The notes under the pieces were generated by a model. It was not told the origin of the DNA and searched no databases. It saw only the letters and a program-made list of their open reading frames with translations. Source: DATGPD01 sp041398565 (lineage in GTDB: Bacteria; Planctomycetota; UBA1135; UBA2386). From it: a stretch of 64,000 nt of DNA. Positions within the stretch are counted from its first letter, which is position 1. Each line of letters begins with the position of its first letter. Location: contig JAWKUN010000006.1 in NCBI GenBank assembly GCA_041398565.1, positions 248,001 through 312,000 on the forward strand, read 5' to 3'. The translations under genes were made by a program, and so were the position numbers. This document shows positions 8,758-17,536 of the stretch, one piece after another.

Positions 8758-9220
8758 CTCAACGCGTCCCGATCAGAGCTGCTCGCGCCGACGACAGCAC
8801 CACGCCAGCGGCGTTGACTCCCGGGGCCAGGACAATCGCTTGCTGAAACAGGGTTCGTCCCAGCAGAGCACTTGACGCTGGCACCAAGAACGCCTGCGTC
8901 GCGCTGCCGCTCGCCACTTGCATGGGCAGCACGACGTCGAGGCCGACTCGCAACGAACAGCCGGGCGCGCCCACGAGCCCGAGATCGAACGGCAATGGGA
9001 TTCCGTTCCAGCTGCTGTTCGATGCCGCCCAGGCCAACGCGACGCCCACGGTCGCCACCGGCAAGGGCGTCACCTCGACCACGAAGGTTTCCCCCCACCA
9101 CGGACGCTGGTCGCCGACACCTTCGAGCCGGGGCGGCGAGCCGCCGGCGCCACAGCCGGCGCCAGTCTCGCTGTAGGCCGCTTCGACTTCGCTGCGCAGC
9201 TCCCAGGTGTCGGTGTAGAG
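8758..9220. repeat. 463-bp near-identical block shared with 5862-6324
   Basis: This is the partner of the block at 5862-6324, with two mismatches seen by eye. One edge coincides with the junction to the egtB remnant at 8756-8758, so the junction and the conversion tract share a boundary. Confidence 0.9.
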
Positions 9221-10999
9221 ACGGCCACTCTGACTGAGGGTGCCGCCGAACATCACCACGCACTCACGTGTCTCGTCGAAGGTCATCGCCGCCTCGCTGC
9301 GGGGCGGAGGCACCACCGCCGGCTGACGCCGTGCCCAATTGCTGCCGTCCCACTCCCAGTGCTCGTCGACGTTGGCACCGGCGCCGAAGAGCACGACACG
9401 CTGGCGTGCCGCATCGTAGGCGAGCGCCGGAATCCGAGTCGCCACCAGCGGCTGCGACCCAGCCTGGGTCCACGTGTTGCCATCCCACTCCCAGGTGTCG
9501 GACAGCGTGGTGTTGGCTCCGAGCAACACGATGCGCTGGCGCCGGCGATCGTAGGCCATGGCGTGGAACTGTCGCCGCCCGGGCCGGGTCCCCGGATGCA
9601 GCTGCGTCCAGTCGTTGCCGTTCCATTCCCAGGTCTCGTCGAGGAGGCCGCGCGTGATGTGGCTGCCGCCGAAGAGGATCAGCGAACCGCGCACCTCGTC
9701 GAAGGCCATCGCCGCGTTCACCACCGGGCCCGGCGAGGCGGTGGGCGCACGCAGCTGCCAAGCGCTCCCGTCGAAGGTCCACGTCTCGTCGACGATCACG
9801 AGGTTCGACAGGTCCGCGCCACCGAAGCGCACGACGTTGCGGCGAATGCGGTCGTAGCCGAGGGCAACGTAGGCGCGGCCCGGCGCCGTCTGCACGAGCG
9901 AAGCCGGCGTCCATCGACGTCCGTCCCATTCGCTGACGGTCGACTGTCCATCGACCGCGAACAGCAGGGGGACACCGCGTCCGGCGTCGTACACGGCGCG
10001 GTAGCCCGAGCTGCCGGGCGGCCCGCCACCCACCCGCTCCCAGTCGGTCCGGTTCCACTCCCACGTCGCTTCCTGGACGAAGAGAAGGTTGGAGCCGCCG
10101 AACGCGACCAGACGATCGCGACGGGAGTCGAAGGCCAACCCCATGCCGAGGGTGACACTCGGAACGTGCGCAGTGGGAACGCTCTGCCAGACCAACCCGT
10201 CGTAGTGCAGCAACGCCAGCCGCGAGTTCACCGGGCCCAACAGGAAGATGCCGCCGAAGGCCGAGTCGTAGGCCATGGCGTGCGCGCGCGTGGCACCGGG
10301 CAACCTCGGGCCCGCCACCCACGTCGCCGCGACGGGGTCCCACTCGTAGGTGTCATCGAGGAAGGTGAAGGTCTGATTGATCACGCCGAGCCCTCCGGCG
10401 AGCACCACGCGCTGGCGAGCGACGTCGTAGGCCATCGCCGTGGCGAAGCGCGGTGACGGCGCCGAGGCGGGCGCCTGCAAGCTCCACTGCGCTCCGTCCC
10501 ACTCCCAGGTGTCGTTGAACCGAATCTGGCCGCCCGCCTGATCGCCGCCGAACAAGACGACTCGGTCGCGTCCTTGGTCATAGGCGAGCGCGTGCAAACC
10601 GCGTGCACCCGGCCCGGTCGTCGCCAACGGCACCCAGTCGGTTCCGGTCCAGGCCCACGTGTCCCGCAGCGCTCCGCTGACACCATAGCCGGCGACCATC
10701 ACGCAGATGCCACGCCGGGTGTCGTAGACCATCGCCGCACCGTGGCGCGCCGGCGGCACGTTCGACGGAAAGCGCTGCATCCACGACACGCCGTCCCACT
10801 CCCAGGTGTCGTCGAGCGCGCCGCCCGTCGCACCCTGCCCGCCGAACACGACCACTACGCCACGTGCCGCGTCGTAGGCCTGGGCGTGGTTCGTGCGGCC
10901 GAGGATGCCGCCACGGTTGGTCCACACCACTTGGGCCGGCGCCCGGTGCCCGAACTGGAGGGCGAGAGCGAGAGTCAAGAGAGCGGGGATGGGTCGCAT
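8759..10999 (-). CDS. Secreted Kelch-like propeller protein, copy 2
   Basis: The protein has 746 residues from the ATG at 10999, chosen because it begins a signal peptide (MRPIPALLTLALALQ...). The architecture matches copy 1: about 12 Kelch-type repeats (DTWEWDG..W / MAYD..R.R.VLFGG) and the same C-terminal beta domain. The repeat region is clearly homologous to copy 1 along its whole length but diverged, whereas the last ~155 residues are identical in protein. Its 3' neighbour is the egtB remnant and its 5' neighbour is an intact beta-helix gene, which makes it part of the second duplicated unit. Confidence 0.88.
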   Translation of the reverse strand: MRPIPALLTLALALQFGHRAPAQVVWTNRGGILGRTNHAQAYDAARGVVVVFGGQGATGGALDDTWEWDGVSWMQRFPSNVPPARHGAAMVYDTRRGICVMVAGYGVSGALRDTWAWTGTDWVPLATTGPGARGLHALAYDQGRDRVVLFGGDQAGGQIRFNDTWEWDGAQWSLQAPASAPSPRFATAMAYDVARQRVVLAGGLGVINQTFTFLDDTYEWDPVAATWVAGPRLPGATRAHAMAYDSAFGGIFLLGPVNSRLALLHYDGLVWQSVPTAHVPSVTLGMGLAFDSRRDRLVAFGGSNLLFVQEATWEWNRTDWERVGGGPPGSSGYRAVYDAGRGVPLLFAVDGQSTVSEWDGRRWTPASLVQTAPGRAYVALGYDRIRRNVVRFGGADLSNLVIVDETWTFDGSAWQLRAPTASPGPVVNAAMAFDEVRGSLILFGGSHITRGLLDETWEWNGNDWTQLHPGTRPGRRQFHAMAYDRRRQRIVLLGANTTLSDTWEWDGNTWTQAGSQPLVATRIPALAYDAARQRVVLFGAGANVDEHWEWDGSNWARRQPAVVPPPRSEAAMTFDETRECVVMFGGTLSQSGRLYTDTWELRSEVEAAYSETGAGCGAGGSPPRLEGVGDQRPWWGETFVVEVTPLPVATVGVALAWAASNSSWNGIPLPFDLGLVGAPGCSLRVGLDVVLPMQVASGSATQAFLVPASSALLGRTLFQQAIVLAPGVNAAGVVLSSARAALIGTR

Positions 11000-11227
11000 G
11001 GTCGGAAGGCCCACCAGCGTAGCCCCGGCGGATCCTCGCGGGCGCCGCGCTCCGCCCGACCTCCAGGAGTTCGCGTCCCGAGATTCATCCGCGACGGAGC
11101 CGCGTCTGTTCGCCCGCCTTGGCACGTCCGAATCTCCACAGGTCGCCCAGCCTGCTGGGCGATTCGGCCGCACTGACCTGAACGAACATCCACGGCTCGG
11201 CCACGGCGCCTCCCGTTCCGCGAACTC

Positions 11228-12748
11228 CTAACGGACCAGCTGCACCGTCAAGGGATTGCTCACCGCGAGGATGGCCCCCGCCGGCGACAGCACCAGGCTG
11301 GCGTGCGCCGCCATCGTCCCGGCGTAGGTCGCGCCAGGCTGCCCCGGCAGCGTGAACGTGGTCGTACCGCGCCCACCGGCGTCGAGGCTCCCGAACGAGT
11401 TGGCGAGCAAAGGGGTGTTGGGGGTCGAGACCGTGGCGGTCAGGTAGGCGTCCGGATTGAGAGGCACGTGCCACCCGGCGAAGGAGAAGCCCGGAGTCGT
11501 CCCGCTGAGGCTACCGGCGGTGAGGTAGAGCTGGCCGGCATTGGCCGAGCCGACCAGGACGTGCATCACCTGGCGCCCGCCGACCACCACCGAGACCTCC
11601 GGCCAGCTGGGGACCGCCAGGTCGGCGTCGGACGTGTTCACGTGGGTGTAGAGGGTCTCGAACGGATAGGCGCCCACGTCGGACCGGCTACCGTCGGGAT
11701 CGAACCGCGCCGGATCCCCGGTGTCGATGCACGGCGAGCCGTGGTCGAGGTGGTAGTCGGCGGCGTTGGCGTCGACGAAGCCGGGGACCGCGTCGAAGCA
11801 GCCGATGCCCGCCGAGATCCCTTCGAGGTCGCAGTAGGTCACCGCCGACGCCGTGAATGCCGAGAGCTGCGGTACCGCGTTGCCGCGCACGATCGTGTTC
11901 ACGACCGTGGCAGCGCCATAGATGCCACCGCCGTTGATGCTCGAGCCGGTCAACGAGTTGTCGACGACGGTGCAGCCCTCGATGCTGGCGTTGCTGCCGG
12001 CGAAGATGCCGCCGGCAACTCCCGCGAACGCTCCGCCCGTGGCGAAGTTACCGGCAACGAGACAGCGGCGCACGGTGACCGGGCTCGAGGTCTGCACGTA
12101 GATGCCGCCGCCCTTGCTGTTGGCGAACACCGCGCCGTTGCCGAGGAACACACAGTCCTCGATGAGCGCGGCTCCGGTCACGTAGATCCCGCCGCCGTTG
12201 GCGCTGGTGGCGCGGTTGTAGGCGACCACGCAGTACTGCATCTGCGGCGCACCATAGATGCCGCCACCGTGTGTCAGGCTGGCCGTGTTGCTGTGCACGA
12301 CACAGCGTCGCAACGTCGGTGTACCCGCGATCCCGCCGCCGAACCGTCCGCTGTTGGTATGCACGATGCAATCCTCGATCGAAGGGGTCGCGCCGCCGGA
12401 GGCGACGATCCCGCCCGGTCCGCTGCTCGACCGCCCCCCGGTGATGGTCAGACCTTGCAGCCGGCTGCCCGGCCCTTCGCCGGTGGCGAAGCGCACCACC
12501 GGTGCGGAGCCGCCACCGTCGATCGTCGTCCGAGCGGCACCGCCGACCCCGACGACGGCGATTGCCTTGCCGCGGAAGTCGATCGTCTCGACGTAGGTCC
12601 CCGGCTGCACCAGCACGCGGTAGCCGACCGCGACACGGTCGATGCCTGCCTGGATGCTGCCGCCCGGCGACACGATGACATCCTGCGCAGACAGAGAGGC
12701 CGCGGCGGTGACGGCGGCCAGGAACGACGATGCGAGAGCGCGATACAT
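11228..12748 (-). CDS. Secreted right-handed beta-helix protein
   Basis: The protein has 506 residues from the ATG at 12748, which opens a signal peptide ending in SLSAQ. Residues 25-330 are parallel beta-helix coils with repeating GGGIYG / GGGIYV turns and C-V-V/I strand patterns. A motif typical of such proteins follows (SPCIDTGDP and DVGAYPF, near 350-370). The last ~110 residues form a separate beta module (VPLNPDAY, then LANSFGSLDAGGRGTT) that I associate with exported planctomycete proteins. The role is unknown; such helices occur in polysaccharide lyases and surface adhesins, but no lyase residues are evident. A decayed paralogue of its 3' end is at 8360-8668. Confidence 0.85.
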   Translation of the reverse strand: MYRALASSFLAAVTAAASLSAQDVIVSPGGSIQAGIDRVAVGYRVLVQPGTYVETIDFRGKAIAVVGVGGAARTTIDGGGSAPVVRFATGEGPGSRLQGLTITGGRSSSGPGGIVASGGATPSIEDCIVHTNSGRFGGGIAGTPTLRRCVVHSNTASLTHGGGIYGAPQMQYCVVAYNRATSANGGGIYVTGAALIEDCVFLGNGAVFANSKGGGIYVQTSSPVTVRRCLVAGNFATGGAFAGVAGGIFAGSNASIEGCTVVDNSLTGSSINGGGIYGAATVVNTIVRGNAVPQLSAFTASAVTYCDLEGISAGIGCFDAVPGFVDANAADYHLDHGSPCIDTGDPARFDPDGSRSDVGAYPFETLYTHVNTSDADLAVPSWPEVSVVVGGRQVMHVLVGSANAGQLYLTAGSLSGTTPGFSFAGWHVPLNPDAYLTATVSTPNTPLLANSFGSLDAGGRGTTTFTLPGQPGATYAGTMAAHASLVLSPAGAILAVSNPLTVQLVR

Positions 12749-12904
12749 GCTGCGCAAGCTACGTCGTCGCGCCGGTGCTCGGCCTCGAGAAGTGGTGACC
12801 TCCCTCGGCGACGACATCTCGCGTTCACCGGCTCCGCATTCGTTCGTACGCCGGCCGCGCGCCGGCCAGACCGATGGCACCGGCTCAGCGCGTCGCCACC
12901 GGCG

Positions 12905-13504
12905 TCACAGCGCCTTGGCGTTCTTCGCCAGGTAGGAGGCGACACCCGCCGCGTCCGCCTTCATGCCTTCCTTGCCCTTGTTCCAACCGGCGGGGCAGAC
13001 CTCGCCGTGCTTCTCGGTGAACTGCAGGGCGTCGACCATGCGAATGGCCTCGTCCACATTGCGGCCGAGCGGCAGGTCGTTGACGATCTGGTGACGCACG
13101 ACACCTGCCTTGTCGATGAGGAACGAGCCGCGGAACTCGACGGAGCCATCGCCGACCAGCACGTCGTAGTCGCGCCCGATTTGCTTGGTCAGGTCGGCGA
13201 CCAGAGGGAACTGGATGTTGCCGATGCCACCCTTGTCGATCGACGTGTTCTTCCACGCGAGGTGCGAGAAGTGCGAGTCGACCGAGACGCCGATCACCTC
13301 GCAGTTGCGCTCCTTGAAGTGGGCCAGTCGGTTGTCGAAGGCGATGATCTCCGACGGGCATACGAACGTGAAGTCGAGCGGGTAGAAGAACAGAAGGACG
13401 TACTTGCCGCGGAAGTCGGACAGCTTCAGATCCTTGATGCTGTTGTCCGGGTAGACGGCCTTGGCGACGAAATCGGGAGCGGGTTTGCCGACGAGGACTG
13501 CCAT
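12905..13504 (-). CDS. 2-Cys peroxiredoxin (AhpC/Prx1 type)
   Basis: The protein has 199 residues from the ATG at 13504, preceded by an AAAGG ribosome-binding site. The frame is open further upstream, but homology begins here (MAVLVGKPAPDF). The peroxidatic cysteine is in FVCPSE and the resolving cysteine in EVCPAGW near the C-terminus. It reduces H2O2 and organic peroxides using a thioredoxin-type donor in the cytoplasm. No reductase gene (ahpF/trxB) is adjacent. The protein is full length for Prx1-type enzymes and diverges from the tpm-like gene. Confidence 0.95.
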   Translation of the reverse strand: MAVLVGKPAPDFVAKAVYPDNSIKDLKLSDFRGKYVLLFFYPLDFTFVCPSEIIAFDNRLAHFKERNCEVIGVSVDSHFSHLAWKNTSIDKGGIGNIQFPLVADLTKQIGRDYDVLVGDGSVEFRGSFLIDKAGVVRHQIVNDLPLGRNVDEAIRMVDALQFTEKHGEVCPAGWNKGKEGMKADAAGVASYLAKNAKAL

Positions 13505-13692
13505 GTGTCGTGCCTTTCTCGGGTCTGGGTCGTGGTTGAAGTTGGGCAGGACGGTAGAACGGTGCTGGGCACCGGCCAAGCCAGAAACGCCGATCACCGT
13601 GATCGAGGTGCGCGACTGTTCGCCGACGCCCCCCGCCGGCACTCGAGGGCTCCCGCGCTACCGGACTGCGGGGCCGCGCCTACGATGCGCGT

Positions 13693-14343
13693 ATGGACCG
13701 CACGTTCTGGGAACAGCGCTGGGCCGCGGGTCGGACTGCATTCCACCGCCCCGATCCACACCCCCTGCTCCGTCGCCATCTCGACCGTCTGGGACCGCCC
13801 GGCCGCGTCTACGTCCCGTTGTGCGGCAAGTCGGTCGACATGCTGCTCTTGCGTCAGCACGGCCACGAGGTGGTCGGCACCGAGTTCGTCGTCGAGGCAG
13901 TGCATCAGTTCTTCCGTGAGCTCGGCGCCGAGCCCGAGCGCAGGGAGGCGCCCCCGTTCGAGAGCTTCGCGGCACCGGGGATCACCATCCTCCGAGGCGA
14001 TGCCATGGCGATCACGCGCGACCACCTCGGTGGCGCGATCGACGCCGTCTACGACCGAGGGTCGCTCGTTGCCGTCGACCCGGCGCGGCGCACCGAACTC
14101 GCCGACAGCTTGCGCCGCGTATCCCGGCGCCAGGGACGCATCCTGCTGGTCACGCTGAGCTACGACCAGAGCAAGGCCGATGGGCCGCCGTGGTCCGTCG
14201 ACGAAGCCACGGTGCGCCGGCTGTTCGCTCGGCACGCGAGCATCGAGATCCTCGACGAGCAGCCCGACCCGGGCAGCCCCTCGCTGCGGGACGCCGGCGT
14301 GTCCGAGTTCCTCGAGCGCGCCTACCTGATCGAACTCACCTGA
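13693..14343 (+). CDS. tpm: Thiopurine S-methyltransferase family protein
   Basis: The protein has 216 residues, full length for bacterial TPMT. It opens with the family signature around FWEQRW and then GRTAFHRPDPHPLL. The SAM site includes VPLCGKSVDM and VVGTEFV, with DAVYDRGSLVAVDP further on. In bacteria these enzymes methylate thiopurines and also selenite/tellurite derivatives, using S-adenosylmethionine. The natural substrate cannot be told from sequence. The ATG at 13693 is the only sensible start. Promoter elements must lie within the 188-bp gap shared with the peroxiredoxin gene. Confidence 0.9.
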   Translation: MDRTFWEQRWAAGRTAFHRPDPHPLLRRHLDRLGPPGRVYVPLCGKSVDMLLLRQHGHEVVGTEFVVEAVHQFFRELGAEPERREAPPFESFAAPGITILRGDAMAITRDHLGGAIDAVYDRGSLVAVDPARRTELADSLRRVSRRQGRILLVTLSYDQSKADGPPWSVDEATVRRLFARHASIEILDEQPDPGSPSLRDAGVSEFLERAYLIELT

Positions 14344-14370
14344 CCGACCGCGTGCACGCGGCCTGAACGG

Positions 14371-15129
14371 TCACGACGCGCCGCCAGATCCTGACGCCTT
14401 GCGCGACCCGGACGCGGTGCAGTCGACGAGCCAAGGGTTCGGCACGGTGTCTGCGACGACCGGACCGGCCAGATCGCACCAGCGGGCAGCGCGATCGAGC
14501 ACCCCGGCGTCGGCGGTCGCGATCGTCGCCGCACTGGACAGAAGGTCGCGATCGGCAGTATCGCTGAGCTCGACGTCGCATGCCAAAGACGAGCGCGCTA
14601 CCGCCGCGCGCACGACCGCGGCCAAGCGACCGCTGTTGCACACCGGACGATCGAAGACGAAGGTCGTGTGCTTCGGTCGCACCCGAGCCAAGAGTGCGAC
14701 GACATGCGCGACGGCGGCGGTGGTCTCCGCCACCCGCCTCCAGCTGCCGTGCATGCTCGCCATGTCGCGCAAGCAGCCGTCGCGGCCGCGCAGCAACACA
14801 CCGCCCGCCAGCGCCGCCTCGATCGTGACCAGCACGTTGAAGCCATCGACGGCGACGGCCTGCCCGGCGAGGTCCTCGAGCTCGACGCGCGTCCGCGCCC
14901 GCCGCCGCCGCTGGACATCGCTGCAGGCGCACCGGCGGACCGCGATTCGCTGCCGTTCGGTGAGCTGGAAGCGGTCGCCCACCAGCTTGGTCGCCGCGTT
15001 GTCGGCGTAGCCGCGCGACAGGAGGAGGCTGAGGTCACGAACCGCTTGCCGCAGCACGGGCCCGCGATCGGGCCCGAACAGACGGATGTCGTCGGGGTGT
15101 GGCCCGCGGTGGCGACGGCGGTCGGGCAC
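14371..15129 (-). CDS. DUF434 domain-containing protein
   Basis: The protein has 252 residues from a GTG start. The N-terminal ~55 residues match the DUF434 pattern (AVRDLSLLLSRGY, then KLVGDRFQLT..QR). The rest resembles the accompanying DUF5616-like region, with AVDGFNVLVTIEAAL and acidic residues near FVFDRPVCNSG, a layout reminiscent of PIN/NYN-like nucleases. Homologues are best known from archaea and are uncharacterised. A nuclease role would be an inference from D-rich motifs only. It is convergent with the tpm-like gene, 27 bases away. Confidence 0.75.
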   Translation of the reverse strand: MPDRRRHRGPHPDDIRLFGPDRGPVLRQAVRDLSLLLSRGYADNAATKLVGDRFQLTERQRIAVRRCACSDVQRRRRARTRVELEDLAGQAVAVDGFNVLVTIEAALAGGVLLRGRDGCLRDMASMHGSWRRVAETTAAVAHVVALLARVRPKHTTFVFDRPVCNSGRLAAVVRAAVARSSLACDVELSDTADRDLLSSAATIATADAGVLDRAARWCDLAGPVVADTVPNPWLVDCTASGSRKASGSGGAS

Positions 15130-15256
15130 GGGGCGGCGCTGCGGTTCTAGACCGGCCAGGTCGCGCGCGGGGTCCCGACAGGGCAGGCGCGGCGGCAGCC
15201 GGGTCGCGCCACTGGGCGCCCCGCGGACGCGAGCGCGAAGAGCGCAAGAAACGACA

Positions 15257-15487
15257 CTAGCGCTCGGCTTCCTTGCTGCCCACGACCGTCAGGTTCATGC
15301 CGATCTGCACGGACAGCGGCTTGCCGTCGACCGTGACGACGATCTTGCCGTTCAAGTACCAGCCGAACGATCCTGTCGAGAACACCTTCACCTCGGCCAG
15401 CATCTCCTGGCCGTTGATCGCCACCTTCAGCGGCTCGGCGGCGGTAGCGAACTGGGACTGCGACAGTGGGCACGCGGACTTCGCCAT
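15257..15487 (-). CDS. Small conserved protein of unknown function (76 aa)
   Basis: The protein starts at the ATG at 15487 (MAKSACPLSQSQF); the longer frame upstream looks non-coding. It is a compact beta-rich protein with alternating hydrophobic strands, a GSFGWYLNGK turn and an Ile/Val-rich C-terminal half, and has no signal peptide or membrane segment. I recall similar short proteins in planctomycetes but know no function. It lies between the DUF434 gene and the EamA transporter, all on the minus strand. Confidence 0.65.
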   Translation of the reverse strand: MAKSACPLSQSQFATAAEPLKVAINGQEMLAEVKVFSTGSFGWYLNGKIVVTVDGKPLSVQIGMNLTVVGSKEAER

Positions 15488-15610
15488 GGTCAAAGGGTGG
15501 CGGAACGACGAGGGGCACGCAAACGTCACGGCGCGGAATTCGCCAGGCTCGAGCAGCACCTCAGACCCCGGCAACGGAACTTCGTGCGGGCTGGTTCGCG
15601 CGCTCCGCGC

Positions 15611-16534
15611 CTACCTGGCCTTGGTGCCCCGCCTCGCCAACGCGACGCCGAGCAGCACGATGGCGGTGCCGAGCGCGGTGTGGCCGGAGTAGCTCTCGCC
15701 GACGATCGAGCCGAGGGTGAGGGCGACGAGCGGCGTGATGTAGGACATCAGCGCCAAGGTGCCGACCGACAGGTAGCGCAGCATCCAGAAGTAGAGCGAG
15801 AAGGTGAGGCAGGTTCCGAACGCGGCCAGGTAGCCGACGCTGAACAGCGCGGCCCGGCTCCACTGCACCTGCAAGGGTCGTTCGCACGTGAACGCCAGCA
15901 GCGTGAGGAGGGTGGCCCCCACCAGCAAGCCGTCACGGTTGAGGAGGACGGCACTGACGCCGGCGGCACGTGGCCGCAGGTACACGTTGGCGAGTGCGAC
16001 CACGAACGGTGACAGCAACAGCACCAAGCCGGCGCGGACGTGGCCGGCGCCCGCCTGCATCAAGTCGGTCCAGAACAGAAAGGCGATGCCGACGAAGGCG
16101 AGGCCGAACCCCAACCACTGGCGCGACACCAAGCGCTCTCCCGGCAGCATCCACAACGACAGCAGCCCGACGAAGAGCGGGTAGACCGACCATAGGACGG
16201 CGGTGAGGCCGGCCGGCAACACGGTCTCGCTCCAGTACACGATGGCGTACGACACGAAGAACTGCAGGACGCCGGTGACGGCGACGAGCGACCACGGTGC
16301 CCGCCCACCACCCTCGAGGCGCGCCAACGGCCGCGCGGCCAGGGCCATCACCAGGAACGCGATGACGAAACGGGCAGCCGCGCCAGTGAAGGGAGGAAGG
16401 TCCCGCCCGCCTTCCTTGATGACGATCCACGTGCTGCCCCACACCAAGCACATGATGGCGAAGGCCGTCACCAAGAGCGCCGGCTTGGCGTGCGCGCGAT
16501 CGGGAGACGTGGACAAGACGCGGCACGGTAGCAA
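15611..16534 (-). CDS. EamA/DMT family transporter
   Basis: The protein has 307 residues with ten predicted membrane helices in two EamA repeats of five. The first helix carries the family-typical CLVWGSTWIVIKEG stretch, and a second-repeat signature is near SYITPLVALTLGS. The inner-membrane drug/metabolite transporter superfamily exports amino acids, metabolites or drugs; the substrate is unpredictable. The start is uncertain: the frame opens with TTG at 16534, and another TTG at 16516 is equally possible. Charged C-terminal residues lie in the cytoplasm. Confidence 0.88.
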   Translation of the reverse strand: MLPCRVLSTSPDRAHAKPALLVTAFAIMCLVWGSTWIVIKEGGRDLPPFTGAAARFVIAFLVMALAARPLARLEGGGRAPWSLVAVTGVLQFFVSYAIVYWSETVLPAGLTAVLWSVYPLFVGLLSLWMLPGERLVSRQWLGFGLAFVGIAFLFWTDLMQAGAGHVRAGLVLLLSPFVVALANVYLRPRAAGVSAVLLNRDGLLVGATLLTLLAFTCERPLQVQWSRAALFSVGYLAAFGTCLTFSLYFWMLRYLSVGTLALMSYITPLVALTLGSIVGESYSGHTALGTAIVLLGVALARRGTKAR

Positions 16535-16582
16535 CCGCCGGAGGCCCTGCGAACGGAGATTCTCCTTCGGCGCCGCGCGCGC

Positions 16583-17230
16583 TCAGGCGCAAGTCGCGTA
16601 GTGGCTGGCCAGCGCTTGCACGTGGTCGCGCTCCAAGCGGTGCGCCAACGCGCCGAACAGACGTTGACGGGCACGGCGGATGCGGATCGCCACGGTCCCC
16701 TTCGGCAGGTGCAGCGTGCGCGACACCTCGCTGTAGGGACGCTGCTGCTGCACGCACATCTGGAACACCGTGCGGTAGCGGTCGGGCAGCTCGGCGACGG
16801 CGGCCTTCAGCGCCTGCGACAGCTCGCCTTCGACGACACCGTCGTCGTTCGTGTTGGCACGCTGGGCCAGGACGTCGACGCCCCCGTCCTCGACGCTACC
16901 CCACGCCGCGGCACCTACCCGCACGGCGCGACGCAGGCTGCGCAGGGCGGTGAGAGCATGGTTGCGCGTGACGCCGAGGAGCCAAGCGCGGAAGTTGGTG
17001 CCGGGCTCGTAATGCGTCCGCTCGAGCCAGATCTTCTCGAACGCCTCGGCCGCGACGTCGGACGCCAGGCTGGGCTCGCGCACGATGCTGTGCACCAAGC
17101 GACGTACCTCTCGCCCGTAGCGACGCTCCAACACCGGCAACGCCAGATCGGCGGCACCCGCGTGGATCATCTGCATGAGGTCGTCGTCCGCCTGGTCGGC
17201 GAGCGAGGGACGAGCGAGCAAGGCGTTCAT
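16583..17230 (-). CDS. RNA polymerase sigma factor, sigma-70 family (ECF-like)
   Basis: The protein has 215 residues. Region 2 is residues ~30-110, with DVAAEAFEKIW and FRAWLLGVTRN. Region 4 is ~140-200, with LPDRYRTVFQM, then SEVSRTLHLPKGTVAIRIRRARQRL, a clear helix-turn-helix. Regions 1 and 3 are absent, as in ECF sigma factors. No anti-sigma factor is adjacent, so its control must be encoded elsewhere or be transcriptional. A GGGCGAGG stretch before the ATG can serve as the ribosome-binding site. The target genes are unknown. Confidence 0.92.
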   Translation of the reverse strand: MNALLARPSLADQADDDLMQMIHAGAADLALPVLERRYGREVRRLVHSIVREPSLASDVAAEAFEKIWLERTHYEPGTNFRAWLLGVTRNHALTALRSLRRAVRVGAAAWGSVEDGGVDVLAQRANTNDDGVVEGELSQALKAAVAELPDRYRTVFQMCVQQQRPYSEVSRTLHLPKGTVAIRIRRARQRLFGALAHRLERDHVQALASHYATCA

Positions 17231-17536
17231 GCCTCGCCCTAGAACAACTGGAGTGCCAGACCGACGGGATCCTTGCCTCTACAAAGCCGGAAGTCACAAA
17301 GTGTTTTCGCGATCGACCTTGCGCTTTTCGCCCCGGGATCGGTGGGGGTGTGGCCCACGGCGGCTCACTCTCGCGCGTGAGAAACTCGAGAACGAAGTCT
17401 CGCAGGACTGAGAGCCCAGCCGCGGCAGCTCCGTTGTGACCGAACTCGGAGAGGCGAGAGCCGCGCAGCGCCGAACGCAACCGCCCCCTTGGTTGCGACC
17501 CCGGCCGCGATGGGAAGCCACCGCGGGCCGCGAGGA
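17231..17536. other. Gap without a gene
   Basis: This gap separates the sigma factor gene from the fixH-like gene, both on the minus strand. The sigma factor promoter must lie here. The only AT-richer stretch is near 17285-17330, where minus-strand TTGTG and TTTGTAGA could be weak -35/-10 elements. I saw no ORF with coding character, no strong hairpin and no repeat. Confidence 0.5.

Noticed and set aside
8582..8875. 97-residue plus-strand ORF spanning the egtB remnant
   Set aside because: It joins unrelated decayed fragments in a frame different from that of egtB and runs into the antisense of the Kelch 2 gene.
5900..10900. Regularly spaced repeats resembling a CRISPR array
   Set aside because: The recurring CACTCCCAGGTGTCG-like units are codons of the DTWEWDG Kelch repeats, about 150 bases apart and variable, inside two open genes.
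12905..13642. Longer peroxiredoxin start at 13642
   Set aside because: The 46 extra residues have no family similarity, and a good ribosome-binding site precedes the ATG at 13504.
11303..14158. 951-residue plus-strand frame across the beta-helix and peroxiredoxin genes
   Set aside because: It is antisense to clear homologues and ends by running through the tpm-like gene in the wrong frame; the composition is that of a shadow frame.
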